Positions 1 through 9,066 of a stretch of DNA of 64,000 nt are shown here, in pieces; within the stretch, counting starts at the first letter, position 1; each line of letters begins with the position of its first letter. The stretch spans positions 372,001-436,000 of the forward strand of contig NZ_CP030127.1 in NCBI RefSeq assembly GCF_003568845.1, read 5' to 3'. The notes under the pieces are model-generated. The model saw nothing but the letters and a program-made list of their open reading frames with translations. It made no database searches and had not been told where the DNA came from. The position numbers and the translations under genes were made by a program. Source of the DNA: Indioceanicola profundi (lineage in GTDB: Bacteria > Pseudomonadota > Alphaproteobacteria > Azospirillales > Azospirillaceae).

Positions 1-490
1 CGACTGCTACCGCAACGGTGCCTACGGCCCAGAAGCCCTCCAGCGCCACAAGCCAACGTCCCCGCCGTTGCGCTGGCAGGAATTCAGCCATCATGGCGTA
101 ATCGACCGGCAGGGTGCCCCCCACCGCCAAGCCGGTCAACCCGCGCAGCACCAGCAGCACGGCGAAGTTTGGCGCAAAGGCGGAGAGCAGGCCGAAAAGC
201 GCGTCCATCAGCACGGTCGCGATCAGCACCGTGCGGCGTCCGAACCGGTCCGCCAGCCGCCCGAACAGCGATGCGCCGACCAGCATGCCAAGGAAGAAGG
301 CCGTTCCCGTCTGCAAGGCCTGCGGGATTGTCAGGCCGAAGCTGGCGGCGATGCCGGGGGCCGTGAATCCGACCGAAAGCACCTGCATCGCCTCCGCGGC
401 CCAGACCAGGCCGAAGATGCCGAGCAGCCGCCTCTGGAAAGGGCCGGTGCCTGCCGCGGCAAGGGCCTGCTCAATGGGAACCGGAGCCAT
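1..490 (-). CDS. MFS transporter, N-terminal part (gene runs off the window)
   Basis: This is the first ~163 residues of a major facilitator superfamily protein; the rest lies before position 1. Reading the minus strand from an ATG at 490 gives a soluble N-terminus, a hydrophobic helix, and then the MFS motif A region GRLADRFGRRTVLIA, followed by further helices and a Gly-rich GLAVGGTLPVDYAMM segment. The pattern resembles sugar or metabolite:proton symporters of the SV2/MHS type. No strong Shine-Dalgarno is visible upstream, so the start is probable rather than certain. It is on the same strand as dctD and lies 112 bp downstream of its stop. The substrate cannot be told from this part. Confidence 0.8.
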   Translation of the reverse strand, partial: MAPVPIEQALAAAGTGPFQRRLLGIFGLVWAAEAMQVLSVGFTAPGIAASFGLTIPQALQTGTAFFLGMLVGASLFGRLADRFGRRTVLIATVLMDALFGLLSAFAPNFAVLLVLRGLTGLAVGGTLPVDYAMMAEFLPAQRRGRWLVALEGFWAVGTVAVAV

Positions 491-602
491 ACTGTGATCC
501 GTTTCTGCCGTACCTGCCCCGGTTCAACACGCTGGCGGCGGCTTTCGGACCTGCCGCGTGCAGCAGCGGAACAGCTTTTATCCTTCGCCAGAGGGAACGC
601 GC

Positions 603-1964
603 CTACCGGAAATTGCCCGGCTGAATGCCGAGGCGGCTCAGCTTGTCATAAAGCGTTTTCTTCGGAAGGCTCAGCGCCTCCGCCGCTGCGGGGACGTTGC
701 CCTTCTGGGCGCGGAGCTGGGCAATGATCAGGGAGCGCTCAAAGCCCTCCACCTGATCGGCGAGGCTTGCATCATCCGGAGCGGACGGCGGCGATATGGC
801 GGCCCCGTCGTTGAGATCGGGCCCGCCGCCGGGAACGCCGAGCACGAAGCGCTCGGCAAAGTTCTTCAGCTCACGCACATTGCCGGGCCAGCCATAGGCC
901 TGAAGCCGGCCCCGCTGCTCCGAGGAGAGTACGGGCAGGGGCCGCCCGTGCCGGGCCGCGGCCTGGACCAGGAAATGCTCGAACAGAAGCGGGATATCCT
1001 CTCGCCGGTCGCGTAGGGGCGGAAGCTGCACCAGCACGACGTTGAGCCGGTAGTAGAAATCCTCCCGGAACCGGCCCTGGCGCACCAATTCGCCGAGATC
1101 CTCCTTCGTGGCGGCCACGACCCGCAGGTCCACCGGCACTAACCGGTTGGACCCCAGCCGCTCCAGGCTGCGCTCCTGCAAGGCCCGTAGCAGCTTGGCC
1201 TGCAGGTGCAGCGGCATGGACTCCACCTCATCCAGGAACAGGGTGCCGCCGCTGGCATGCTCCAGCTTGCCGATCCGAGGCTTCACGGCCCCGGTGAAGG
1301 CGCCGCTCTCATGCCCGAAGACTTCGCTCTCGAACACGGTTTCCGGCAGGGCGGCGCAGTTGATGGCGACGAAAGGCTTGGACCGGCGGGCGGAGAACTG
1401 GTGCAGGCAACGGGCCACCACCTCTTTGCCGGTGCCCGTCTCCCCCAGCACCAGCACGTCGGCAGATGTGTCCGCCACCTGGGCCAGGATCCGCTTCACC
1501 GATTCCATGGCGGGCGACTGGCCCAGCATTACGGCGTCGATCCCATCGCGATCCCGGATTTCCTTGCGCAGGGTGGCGACCTCACGACTCAGCCGCCTTT
1601 TTTCGAGCGCCCGCTGAACTGTGGCCACAAGCCGCTCGGAGGCGAAGGGCTTCTCGATGAAATCGTAGGCCCCGGACCGCATAGCGGCCACCGCCATGCC
1701 GACATCGCCATGCCCGGTGATCAGGACGACGGGCAGGGCCGGGTCCAGCGCCAGGGCGGCCTTCATGAGGGCAAGTCCGTCCTGCCCCGGAAGCCGCACA
1801 TCGGTGATCATGACGGCTGGGCCCTGGCCACGCAGACTGCCGAGCGCCTCTTCCGCGGACCCAGCCGCGGCGTGATCGATCCCGGCCAGTTCCAACGCCT
1901 GTCCGACGCCGAGGCGGACTGCTTCGTCATCCTCCACCAGGAGCACATCCGCTTCAGCGGTCAT
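603..1964 (-). CDS. dctD: C4-dicarboxylate response regulator DctD (sigma-54 activator)
   Basis: This is a 453-residue NtrC-family regulator that should activate dctA when phosphorylated by DctB. It has a receiver domain (residues 1-120, phospho-acceptor Asp55 in MITDVRLPG), an AAA+ sigma-54 interaction domain (Walker A GETGTGKE at 174-181, GAFTGA loop at 221-226, Walker B LFLDEVE) and a C-terminal Fis-type helix-turn-helix (AEALSLPKKTLYDKLSRLG). Its ATG overlaps the last 11 bases of dctB, so the two are translationally coupled. Three operator-like palindromes and a sigma-54 promoter lie upstream of dctA, consistent with this being the regulator. Length and motif order are typical of the family. 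Confidence 0.93.
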   Translation of the reverse strand: MTAEADVLLVEDDEAVRLGVGQALELAGIDHAAAGSAEEALGSLRGQGPAVMITDVRLPGQDGLALMKAALALDPALPVVLITGHGDVGMAVAAMRSGAYDFIEKPFASERLVATVQRALEKRRLSREVATLRKEIRDRDGIDAVMLGQSPAMESVKRILAQVADTSADVLVLGETGTGKEVVARCLHQFSARRSKPFVAINCAALPETVFESEVFGHESGAFTGAVKPRIGKLEHASGGTLFLDEVESMPLHLQAKLLRALQERSLERLGSNRLVPVDLRVVAATKEDLGELVRQGRFREDFYYRLNVVLVQLPPLRDRREDIPLLFEHFLVQAAARHGRPLPVLSSEQRGRLQAYGWPGNVRELKNFAERFVLGVPGGGPDLNDGAAISPPSAPDDASLADQVEGFERSLIIAQLRAQKGNVPAAAEALSLPKKTLYDKLSRLGIQPGNFR

Positions 1965-3807
1965 TGGTGGCCTCCATCTCTGTCACGGGCGCGTCCACCG
2001 TGGGCAGTTCCAGGGTGAACACGGCCCCGCCTTCCGGTCGGTTCGCAGCGGTCAGCGCGCCGCCGAAATCCTGGGCGATTCCGGCAGAGATTGCCAATCC
2101 GAGACCCAGCCCCGCGCCGGAAGCCTTGGTGGTGAAGAACGGTTCGAACAGGCGGGCCATGACGTCCGGCGGCAGGCCCAGCCCGGTGTCCGCCACCTCA
2201 ATCCGGACCCGGCCATCGACCATGCGTCCGGTGACCTGGAGATGCCGGTCCGCAGACCCCTGCGTGGCGTCGATGGCGTTGGCCAGCAGGTTCACCAGAA
2301 TCTGCTCCAACCGTGTCGCGTCGCACCAGACGGCGAGACCGGGCGGACGCAGATCGACAGCCACCTCCACGCCTTCCCGCCGCAGCCGCTCCCGCAACAA
2401 GGTGAGAACGGCGTCGATGCTGGCGCGGAGCGACACGGCAGAACTCTCATTACCCGACTTGCGGGCGAAGTTGCGGAGCTGCCCGGTGATGCTGGCGATA
2501 CGCTCCGTCAGGCGCGCGATCATGGCGAGGTTCCCGGCGACCTGACGGTCCTGCCGACGTTCCAGGAAGACCGCCGCATTGTCGGACAGGGTGCGCAGGG
2601 CGGCCAGCGGCTGGTTTATCTCATGCGCCACACCTGCGGAAAGCTGGCCGAGGGCGGCCAGTTTCGCGGCCTGAACCAGCCCTTCCTGGGCACGGCGCAA
2701 CTCCTGTTCCGCCCGTTGCCGTTCGGCGATTTCCGTGCGCAGCTCTGCATTCGCCTGCGTCAAGGCGGACGTCCGCTCCCCCACCTTGCGCTCCAGGTCC
2801 GAATTGGCGCGGGCCAGTGCATTCCGTGCCCGCCGCTCCGCCGACCGGGTGCGGCGGCGCTGGCGGACATAGAGGGGCAGCAGGGCCAGGATGCCGGACA
2901 GGGCGGCCGCCGACAGCGCTCCGGCCCACTTCGCTTCCGCCACCGGCCTCAGATCGTGCAGCACCGTGACCTCCCAGCCGGCGTCGTCAAGCGTATGGCT
3001 CAGGGCCAGGTAGCGGCGGCTTTCGGCGCTGACGATCCGGGCGCCATTCACCTCCCGGACCTGCCAGTCCAGAGGCTCCAGGCGGACCTGATCATAGTGG
3101 CGGGTCTTGCGCAGACGGTCGAGGGTTTCCGGCGGAAGATCCGTCAGGGTCTTGAACTTCCAGGCCGGTTCGGATGCCAGGATCACCACCCCGTTGGCAT
3201 CCTTGACCAGCACCTTCTCGGAGGTCGTGGCCCAGGTGCGTTCCAGCCTGTCCAGGCTGACCTTGACCACCGCCCCGCCGATGACGGCATCGCCCCGGCG
3301 GATGGCGCGGGCGACATAGTAACCAGGTGCCCGGCTGGTGGTGCCGATGCCATAGAAGCGCCCGATATCCGACGCGAGAGCATCGCGCACGTAGGGGCGA
3401 TAGGAGAAATTGCGGCCCACGAAGCTCAGTGGTTCCCGCCAATTGCTGGCCGCCAGGGTTGTCCCGGTCACATCCACGACATACACGGCGGAAGTGCCGA
3501 GGAAAGCATTGGCCTGCTCCAGGAATTGGTTGGCTGCATCCCGGAGGTCTGCATCGGCCGGGTCGGCGAGCAGGGCCAGCAGCCGCGGGTCCTGGCCCAG
3601 AACGGCCGGCACCGGATCATACTTTCCAAGCTCGCTCTCCAGGCCCAGCGCATAGAGGTCGAGGCGGGGGCCGGCCTGTGCCTCCAGCCGCGACACGGCG
3701 ACCTTTGCGGCCCCCGCGCCGGCAAGCCAGACAGCCAGGGCCGCGGCCAGGATCGCCAGCAGCGCGACGCCGAACCGTTGCAGAAAATGTCGCTTCGCCG
3801 CTGGCAT
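1954..3807 (-). CDS. dctB: C4-dicarboxylate sensor histidine kinase DctB
   Basis: This is a 617-residue membrane sensor kinase. A transmembrane segment near residues 13-34 is followed by a large periplasmic sensor region of double-Cache type (roughly 35-290) and a second transmembrane segment near 291-311. A coiled-coil linker, an H-box (GQLSAGVAHEINQPL) and a HATPase domain with N and G boxes (LLANAIDAT, GLGLPPDV, GLGLGLAIS) follow. This is the DctB architecture. In the known system it senses C4-dicarboxylates together with DctA and phosphorylates DctD. It lies downstream of dctA after a 113-bp gap holding a hairpin, so it may be expressed partly by read-through. The start ATG has only a weak ribosome-binding site (GAACAGAAG). 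Confidence 0.92.
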   Translation of the reverse strand: MPAAKRHFLQRFGVALLAILAAALAVWLAGAGAAKVAVSRLEAQAGPRLDLYALGLESELGKYDPVPAVLGQDPRLLALLADPADADLRDAANQFLEQANAFLGTSAVYVVDVTGTTLAASNWREPLSFVGRNFSYRPYVRDALASDIGRFYGIGTTSRAPGYYVARAIRRGDAVIGGAVVKVSLDRLERTWATTSEKVLVKDANGVVILASEPAWKFKTLTDLPPETLDRLRKTRHYDQVRLEPLDWQVREVNGARIVSAESRRYLALSHTLDDAGWEVTVLHDLRPVAEAKWAGALSAAALSGILALLPLYVRQRRRTRSAERRARNALARANSDLERKVGERTSALTQANAELRTEIAERQRAEQELRRAQEGLVQAAKLAALGQLSAGVAHEINQPLAALRTLSDNAAVFLERRQDRQVAGNLAMIARLTERIASITGQLRNFARKSGNESSAVSLRASIDAVLTLLRERLRREGVEVAVDLRPPGLAVWCDATRLEQILVNLLANAIDATQGSADRHLQVTGRMVDGRVRIEVADTGLGLPPDVMARLFEPFFTTKASGAGLGLGLAISAGIAQDFGGALTAANRPEGGAVFTLELPTVDAPVTEMEATNDR

Positions 3808-3890
3808 GGTGCTTCTGTTCCGCCGGTATCCACTCCCAGCATGGGTGGCGATCCGGCCGGGGGCAAGGGGCCGGGGATGCGGGAGGAAAG

Positions 3891-3914
3891 GGGCCCCTCC
3901 AGTCGGAAGGGCCC
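3891..3914 (-). terminator. Hairpin between dctA and dctB
   Basis: Arms GGGCCCCTCC and GGAAGGGCCC (one mismatch over 10 bp, 4-base loop) lie 7 bp past the dctA stop. The minus-strand transcript continues with CCTTTCC and has no long U-run. It could be a partial terminator or attenuator that makes dctA more abundant than dctBD. Confidence 0.5.
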
Positions 3915-3920
3915 GGTGCG

Positions 3921-5255
3921 TTACTCCGCGGGTTGCCCGGCGAGGATGGGGGCGGGCTTCTCCGTCCTACCCTCCAGCGCGGCCTGCATCTGGCGGGTGT
4001 CCAAGGCACCCTCCCACTTGGCGACGACGATGGTGGCGACGCCGTTGCCGATCAGGTTGGTCAGCGCACGGGCTTCCGACATGAAGCGGTCGACGCCCAG
4101 GATCAGGGCGATGCTGGCGACGGGAATACTGCCAACCGAGGCCAGGGTGGCCGCCAGCACGATGAACCCGCTGCCGGTCACGCCGGCCGCGCCCTTCGAG
4201 GTCAGCAGGAGCACCGCCAGAAGGCCCAGCTCCTGCGCCAGGGTCAGATCCGTATTAGTGGCCTGCGCCAGGAAGACGGCCGCCATGGTCAGATAGATGC
4301 AGGTGCCGTCGAGGTTGAAGGAATAACCGGTGGGGATCACCAGCCCGACCACGGACTCCTCGCAGCCCAGCTTTTCCATCTTGCGGATCATGCGCGGAAG
4401 CACGGATTCGGAGGAGGAGGTGCCGAGCACGATCAGCAGCTCCTCCTTGATGTAGCGGATGAAGCTAACGATGCTGAAGCCGGTGGCCCGCGCAACCGCT
4501 CCCAGTACGCCGAAGATGAACAGCAGGCAGGTCACATAGAAGCAGGCCATCAACTCGCCCAGCGACACCAGCGTGCCGACGCCGTACTTGCCGATGGTGA
4601 AGGCCATAGCGCCGAAGGCGCCGATGGGGGCGGCCTTCATGACGATGCCGACAATGCCGAAGAACACCTGGCTGGTCTGCTCGATCAGATTCAGCACCGG
4701 CTTTCCGCGCTCACCAAGGGCATGCAGGCCGAAGGCGAAAAGGATGGAGATGAACAAGACCTGGAGGATTTCACCCTCGGCGAAGGCGCCCACCACGGTA
4801 GAGGGAATGATGTGCAGCAGGAAGTCGAGCGTGCTCTGCTCGCCTGCCTTGGAGACGTAGGTCTCGATGGACTTGGTATCCAGGTGGGCGACATCCACGT
4901 TCATGCCGGACCCTGGTTGCCACAGATTGACGACGATCAGCCCCAGAGCCAGGGCGACGGTCGTCAGTATCTCGAAGTAGATCAGCGCCTTGACGCCGAC
5001 CCGGCCGACCTTGCGCATGTCGCCCATGCTGGCGATGCCATGCACCACGGTGAAGAAGATGATAGGGGCGATCAGCATCTTGATCGCCTTGATGAAGGCG
5101 TCGCCCAGGGGCTTCATGGACTCGCCCAGGCTGGGATAGAAATGTCCCAGCAGGACGCCAATGGCGATGGCGATCAGCACCTGGACATAAAGATGGCTGA
5201 AAAGCCCGCCCTTCCGCTTGGCCGACGGCCCGGCATTAACGGTTGCGCCGTTCAT
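3921..5255 (-). CDS. dctA: C4-dicarboxylate transport protein DctA
   Basis: This is a 444-residue dicarboxylate/amino acid:cation symporter in the inner membrane, importing succinate, fumarate and malate. Hallmarks of the glutamate-transporter fold are visible: the serine-rich re-entrant loop [12 protein letters not shown], the [11 protein letters not shown] segment, the [13 protein letters not shown] loop and the [19 protein letters not shown] region. The start was placed at the ATG at 5255 because AGGAGG lies 9-14 bases upstream; an upstream in-frame ATG at 5381 would add residues not typical of the family. A sigma-54 promoter and DctD-like operators precede it, and dctB and dctD follow on the same strand. 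Length is normal. Confidence 0.95.
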   Translation of the reverse strand: MNGATVNAGPSAKRKGGLFSHLYVQVLIAIAIGVLLGHFYPSLGESMKPLGDAFIKAIKMLIAPIIFFTVVHGIASMGDMRKVGRVGVKALIYFEILTTVALALGLIVVNLWQPGSGMNVDVAHLDTKSIETYVSKAGEQSTLDFLLHIIPSTVVGAFAEGEILQVLFISILFAFGLHALGERGKPVLNLIEQTSQVFFGIVGIVMKAAPIGAFGAMAFTIGKYGVGTLVSLGELMACFYVTCLLFIFGVLGAVARATGFSIVSFIRYIKEELLIVLGTSSSESVLPRMIRKMEKLGCEESVVGLVIPTGYSFNLDGTCIYLTMAAVFLAQATNTDLTLAQELGLLAVLLLTSKGAAGVTGSGFIVLAATLASVGSIPVASIALILGVDRFMSEARALTNLIGNGVATIVVAKWEGALDTRQMQAALEGRTEKPAPILAGQPAE

Positions 5256-5364
5256 CTCGGGGTATCCTCCTGTTCCGAACCGCTCTGGCTTGTCCCGCAT
5301 TCGGAGATGCGGTCCCGGGCGGCGGCTTTCCCGGCGTCCCTGTGCGGGACCGGGACGCTTCGAC

Positions 5365-5380
5365 TGCACAGGGCGTGCCA
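5365..5380 (-). promoter_or_regulatory. Sigma-54 (RpoN) promoter of dctA
   Basis: On the minus strand the sequence is TGGCACGCCCTGTGCA. It matches the -24/-12 consensus (TGGCACG-N4-TTGC) at every conserved base except one T to G in the -12 element, with the GG and GC at the required spacing. It lies about 110 bp upstream of the dctA ATG. An RpoN promoter is expected for a DctD-controlled gene. Confidence 0.85.
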
Positions 5381-5443
5381 AAGGGCGAGCGGAAGGACTG
5401 GAATCTGCTAAATCCTTTCAGCTGTTAACATTTGTGTAAGAGA

Positions 5444-5515
5444 CGGAAATCCGCGGCATTGGGGCCTGTCTGGAAATCCGCACGACATAAAGGATGGGGG
5501 GCTGGATTTCCGCAC
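5444..5515. promoter_or_regulatory. Three DctD-like upstream activator sites
   Basis: Three near-identical palindromic cores occur at 5444-5453 (CGGAAATCCG), 5471-5483 (TGGAAATCCGCAC) and 5503-5515 (TGGATTTCCGCAC), spaced 27 and 32 bp. They lie about 65-150 bp upstream of the sigma-54 promoter, in the short gap before the flavoprotein stop codon. DctD is known to bind tandem palindromic sites upstream of dctA in rhizobia, and these cores are of that general kind. The assignment is by position and symmetry. Confidence 0.7.
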
Positions 5516-5537
5516 AGCCAACCGTGGGGCCGTCCGG

Positions 5538-7166
5538 TCAGTAGACGTCGCGCCGGTAGAGACCGGCGTCCGCCATCTCCTCCAGCCGATCCTGCCCCAG
5601 GATGGAGGCCAGCGTGGCGGAGACCTCGGCCGCCATCCCACCCAGGCTGCCGCAGACCAGGATCACAGCGCCCTCATCCACCCATCGCGCCACATCGTCC
5701 GCAGCGGCAGCCAGCCTGTGCTGGACATAGACACGCTCAGCCTGATCGCGGGAGAAGGCCAGGTCCAGTCGCCCCAGGTGGCCGGCCGCGTGCCAACCCC
5801 GGATCTCCGCCTTGAAGTGGAAGTCGTGGGCTGCCGTCCGCTCCCCGAACAGCAGCCAGTTGCGCCGACGGCCCTGGACGGCACGGGCTTTCAGATGCGC
5901 CCGCAGCCCGGCGATCCCGGTGCCGTTGCCGATCAGGATCATGGGGCGGTCGCCCTCCGGCGCGTGGAAGGACCGGTTCTCCCGCAGGCGGAGGTCGACG
6001 GTGCCGCCCAGGGGCGCATGGGCGGTCAACCAGCCGGAGCCGAGCCCCAGCCTGCCGTCGGCACGCCGCGCCTGCCGCACTACCAGTTCCAGCCTGCCAT
6101 CGGCGGGAATGGAGGCGATGGAATATTCACGGTGGGGAAGGGGCGTGGCCCTGTCCGCGATCTGTTGCGGTCCCAGACCCTGCCACTCTGTCCATTCGTC
6201 CGGCGTATCCGGCAGATGGCAGACGGCCAGCCGCTCCGCCAGGGAACCGCTCCACCCGTCCGCCTCGACCGTGGCGGCCCCGTCCAGCTCCAGCCGGTCC
6301 AGGGCGGCGGCGATCTCCTCCGCCGGATGGCGCGGACCGATCTCGGCGATGTCGCCAGCCTGCCAAGTGGGACTGCCGGCTTGAGGCGTCAGGCGGATGA
6401 GGACGACCGGCGCGCCGGGGCTGCCGGGATTGAGGTGCGTCCGCTCCGCCAGCGTCCATGGCTCGTACCGGGCGGGCGCCCAGTCGGCCAACTCCGCATT
6501 GCCGGAGAGCTGGCCCAGATGGTGCTGCCAGTGCCGGATGGCGCCAGGGTCGCCGTTATCGACCTCGACCAGATCGAACAGCGGCGTCGCCCCCTGGCGG
6601 CGCAGCCAACCGTCCAGACGATGCCCGAAAGCGCAGAACTGCGCATAGCTGCGGTCGCCCAGGGCAAGCAGCCCGTAGCGGAGCCCGGTCAGGTCGGGCT
6701 CGGCCCCGGCACTCCGGCGCAGGAAGCCGGCGGCGCTGTCGGGGGCGTCGCCCTCGCCGGTTGTACTGACCAGGAACAAGACCTGCCGGGCCTCCTCCAG
6801 AACCGGAACGGTCATGGCGGAGAGGGGGAGCAGCCGCACCGGACCACCGCCAGCCGCAAGCATGTCTGCGGTTCGCTCCGCCAGTTGCTCCGCAAATCCC
6901 GTCTGGCTGGCATGGATTACCAGCGTTCCTTCGCCTGCCAACTCTGGCGGGGGCGCCGCGTGGGCCGAAGACCGGAGCCGATGGCCGCGCAGGATGGAAG
7001 CGGTGAAACCACCATAGCCCAGCAGGACGGAAGCGGCGGCTACAGCCTGCCGCGCACCATGATCCAGCAGGGGGCTGTCCAGGGCGATCCAGGCCGCCGC
7101 ACTGCCGGCCAGGGCGGCAAGCAGGGCGGTCAGTTCCGAACCCCTGATGGCGGAGGATGCGCCCAT
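5538..7166 (-). CDS. Membrane-anchored diflavin reductase (flavodoxin plus FAD/NADPH domains)
   Basis: This is a 542-residue protein with two N-terminal hydrophobic segments and then a flavodoxin-like FMN domain (LVIHASQTGFAEQLAERT and VSTTGEGDAPDSA). It ends in a FAD/NAD(P)H-binding reductase module like sulfite reductase alpha or cytochrome P450 reductase (REYSIASIP, ILIGNGTGIAGLRAHL, VILVCGSLGGMA). It should pass electrons from NAD(P)H via FAD and FMN to the membrane partner. The start was placed at the ATG at 7166 because it shares its A with the apbE stop (TGATG), with GGTGGAG just upstream. It is the last gene of the TonB-PepSY-DUF2271-DUF4198-apbE operon and is the likely cytosolic electron entry point. 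The true acceptor is inferred, not shown. Confidence 0.85.
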   Translation of the reverse strand: MGASSAIRGSELTALLAALAGSAAAWIALDSPLLDHGARQAVAAASVLLGYGGFTASILRGHRLRSSAHAAPPPELAGEGTLVIHASQTGFAEQLAERTADMLAAGGGPVRLLPLSAMTVPVLEEARQVLFLVSTTGEGDAPDSAAGFLRRSAGAEPDLTGLRYGLLALGDRSYAQFCAFGHRLDGWLRRQGATPLFDLVEVDNGDPGAIRHWQHHLGQLSGNAELADWAPARYEPWTLAERTHLNPGSPGAPVVLIRLTPQAGSPTWQAGDIAEIGPRHPAEEIAAALDRLELDGAATVEADGWSGSLAERLAVCHLPDTPDEWTEWQGLGPQQIADRATPLPHREYSIASIPADGRLELVVRQARRADGRLGLGSGWLTAHAPLGGTVDLRLRENRSFHAPEGDRPMILIGNGTGIAGLRAHLKARAVQGRRRNWLLFGERTAAHDFHFKAEIRGWHAAGHLGRLDLAFSRDQAERVYVQHRLAAAADDVARWVDEGAVILVCGSLGGMAAEVSATLASILGQDRLEEMADAGLYRRDVY

Positions 7167-8182
7167 CACTCCACCATCGCCGCCAGAGCCGGGCTCATCG
7201 GCCACTGGCTGGCCGGCAGACCGCGAAATCCGAACAGGCTGGGAATGCCGCGGGCGGCGGCATAGGCCTGACCGGCTTCCTCACCCAGCACCAGAATGGC
7301 CGTGGCCAGGGCATCCGCCCGCATGCAGCTTTCATCCAGGACCGTAACGGACGACAGCTTTTCGTCCACCGGATAGCCGGTCCGTGGGTCGATGGTATGG
7401 GAATAACGCCGGCCCGCCGCCTCGAAAACGCGCTGATGATCGCCGGAGCTGGCGACGGACAGGCCGTGCAGGGCGATCAGGACCGGTGCGCTGTCGCCCA
7501 CGGTCGGGACCTGCGCCTCCAGCCCCACCCACCAGGGGGTCATATCGGGCTTGACGCCGCGTCCACGCAGCTCCCCCCCGATCTCCACCAGGTAGCTGGC
7601 GATGCCGTCAGCCTCCAGACAGGCCGCGACGCGGTCGACGGCATGTCCCTTGGCGATGCCGGACAGGTCAAGATAGACGCCGCCGGGCTGCAATGCGCGG
7701 CAACCGGCCGGGTCCAGCCGGACCCGCTGCCAGCTGCTTACCGCCACTGCCTCAGTGATGGCCGGTTCCGTCGGCGGAAGCTGCCGGGCGGGCTCAGGTC
7801 CGAAGCCCCAGAGATTGACCAGCGCCCCGGCAGCCGGGTCGAACGCGCCTTTGGTTTCCGCGGCCAGACCCATCCCGCAGTCCAGGACCTGCATCAGTTC
7901 CCGCGGCAGCGGGCGCCAGCTTCCTGCCGGAGCCTGATTGAAGCGGCTGAGGGCCGATCCGGGTTCCCAGGTGCTCATCTGCCGGATCACAAGATCCAGC
8001 TCGCCTTCGATTCCGGGCCTGTGGCTCTCCAATGAAGTGCCGGCCGGCATGACGGCGCGGACCGACCAGCTGGTTCCCATGGTCCGGCCGCCCACCATCT
8101 GTACCGTCGCACCCGGGGCCGGCCGTTCCAGCCCGGCGGGTGCGAGGTTCAGGGGAATGATGACGCGCCGTGCGTCCCGCAT
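7166..8182 (-). CDS. apbE: ApbE-type FAD:protein FMN transferase
   Basis: This is a 338-residue ApbE-family protein, which uses FAD to attach FMN covalently to a Ser or Thr of a target protein. Family signatures are visible: MGTSW near the start, MSTWEPGSALSRFN, GAFDPAAGALVNLWGF, LDLSGIAKGHAVD, IGGELRGRG and HTIDPRTGYPV. No clear signal peptide or lipobox is seen at the chosen start (ATG preceded by AAGGAT), so its location is uncertain. Its likely target in the same operon is the DUF2271 protein, which carries a DGISGPT motif. The stop overlaps the start of the next gene by one base. Confidence 0.9.
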   Translation of the reverse strand: MRDARRVIIPLNLAPAGLERPAPGATVQMVGGRTMGTSWSVRAVMPAGTSLESHRPGIEGELDLVIRQMSTWEPGSALSRFNQAPAGSWRPLPRELMQVLDCGMGLAAETKGAFDPAAGALVNLWGFGPEPARQLPPTEPAITEAVAVSSWQRVRLDPAGCRALQPGGVYLDLSGIAKGHAVDRVAACLEADGIASYLVEIGGELRGRGVKPDMTPWWVGLEAQVPTVGDSAPVLIALHGLSVASSGDHQRVFEAAGRRYSHTIDPRTGYPVDEKLSSVTVLDESCMRADALATAILVLGEEAGQAYAAARGIPSLFGFRGLPASQWPMSPALAAMVE

Positions 8183-8231
8183 CTTAAATCCTTAAAACGG
8201 GTCGGCTCGACACAGGCCGGGGCCTGGGCGG

Positions 8232-9044
8232 TCACTGGGGCAGCACTTCCAGCGTTGCGGTATAGACCGCCATGCGCTTGGCCGCACCCTTCACGGTGGT
8301 CTTGTCGTCCTCCACCTCGGCGCTGATCCAGTACATGCCGGGCGTCGGCCAGGTCACCGTGATGACGCCGTCCTGATCGCTGGTGACTTTCGTGTCGTCC
8401 GGCTTGCTGCGGTAACGGACACCGCCCGGAACCACCTCGACCTCGGTGCCCGCGGCTGGCTTCCCGTCCAGCAGCAGGCGGAACTTTGCGGGCTCGCCCT
8501 CGAACAGGTCGTTCGGATGGGTGATCGGCTCCAGCTCCAGACCCTGGCCGGTGATCTTCAGCGCGTCGGTGGTGGGCTTGCCGGCCGTGACGAACGTCTC
8601 CAGCCGCCGGTGCATCTCGGTCAGCACCACGTTCTTGGCATCGGCCGGAATCTCCTTGGCTGCGGCCTCGGCGGGCCCGCGCCAGCGCTTCCGCTCCCCG
8701 TTCAGCTCATAGGTCCCGACCACCATCTTTCCAGGCATGGCCAGCTTGTAGGTGCCGGGCTGGGTGAGGTGGAGGTCGAAGGTGGTGCGGTACTTGCCGG
8801 TGCTGGCATTCTCCGCCTTGGCAGCCGACCCGTCGGGCGCGGTGATGCTCAGCCCGTCGATGCGCAGCGGCACATGCTCGAAATAGAACAGGTCGTTGGA
8901 CACGGCCGCATCCACCGTGACCCAGGGGTCCTCTCCCGACAGCACCGTGGCGGAGGGCAGCATCCAGGTCCGGTGCGCCTGTGCCTGGAAGGGAATGCAG
9001 ATGGCGGCAGCGACGGCAAGAGCCGCCCAGTTGCGTGAAATCAT
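8232..9044 (-). CDS. DUF4198-family periplasmic protein
   Basis: This is a 270-residue exported protein. The start at 9044 gives a clean signal peptide (hydrophobic AALAVAAAICIPF, cleavage after AQA-H) with AAGGAG about 10 bases upstream. An ATG at 9098 would add a non-signal extension. The mature part starts HRTWMLPS and reads as beta-sandwich domains (an Ig-like PSATVLSGEDPWVTVDAAVSN segment, a late GVITVTWPTPGMYWI segment), as in DUF4198 proteins tied to metal or nickel/iron uptake. It lies between the DUF2271 gene and apbE in one operon with the TonB receptor, so a periplasmic role in ferric or flavin-linked metal uptake is likely. The molecular function is unknown. Confidence 0.8.
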   Translation of the reverse strand: MISRNWAALAVAAAICIPFQAQAHRTWMLPSATVLSGEDPWVTVDAAVSNDLFYFEHVPLRIDGLSITAPDGSAAKAENASTGKYRTTFDLHLTQPGTYKLAMPGKMVVGTYELNGERKRWRGPAEAAAKEIPADAKNVVLTEMHRRLETFVTAGKPTTDALKITGQGLELEPITHPNDLFEGEPAKFRLLLDGKPAAGTEVEVVPGGVRYRSKPDDTKVTSDQDGVITVTWPTPGMYWISAEVEDDKTTVKGAAKRMAVYTATLEVLPQ

Positions 9045-9066
9045 GGCGAATCCGCTCCTTCGGGCT

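Noticed and set aside
3327-5411. 694-residue open frame on the plus strand
   Set aside because: It runs antisense to dctB and dctA, has low-complexity composition (Gly, Gln, Asp, His rich) and no motifs. It is a shadow of the GC-rich codon pattern of the real genes.
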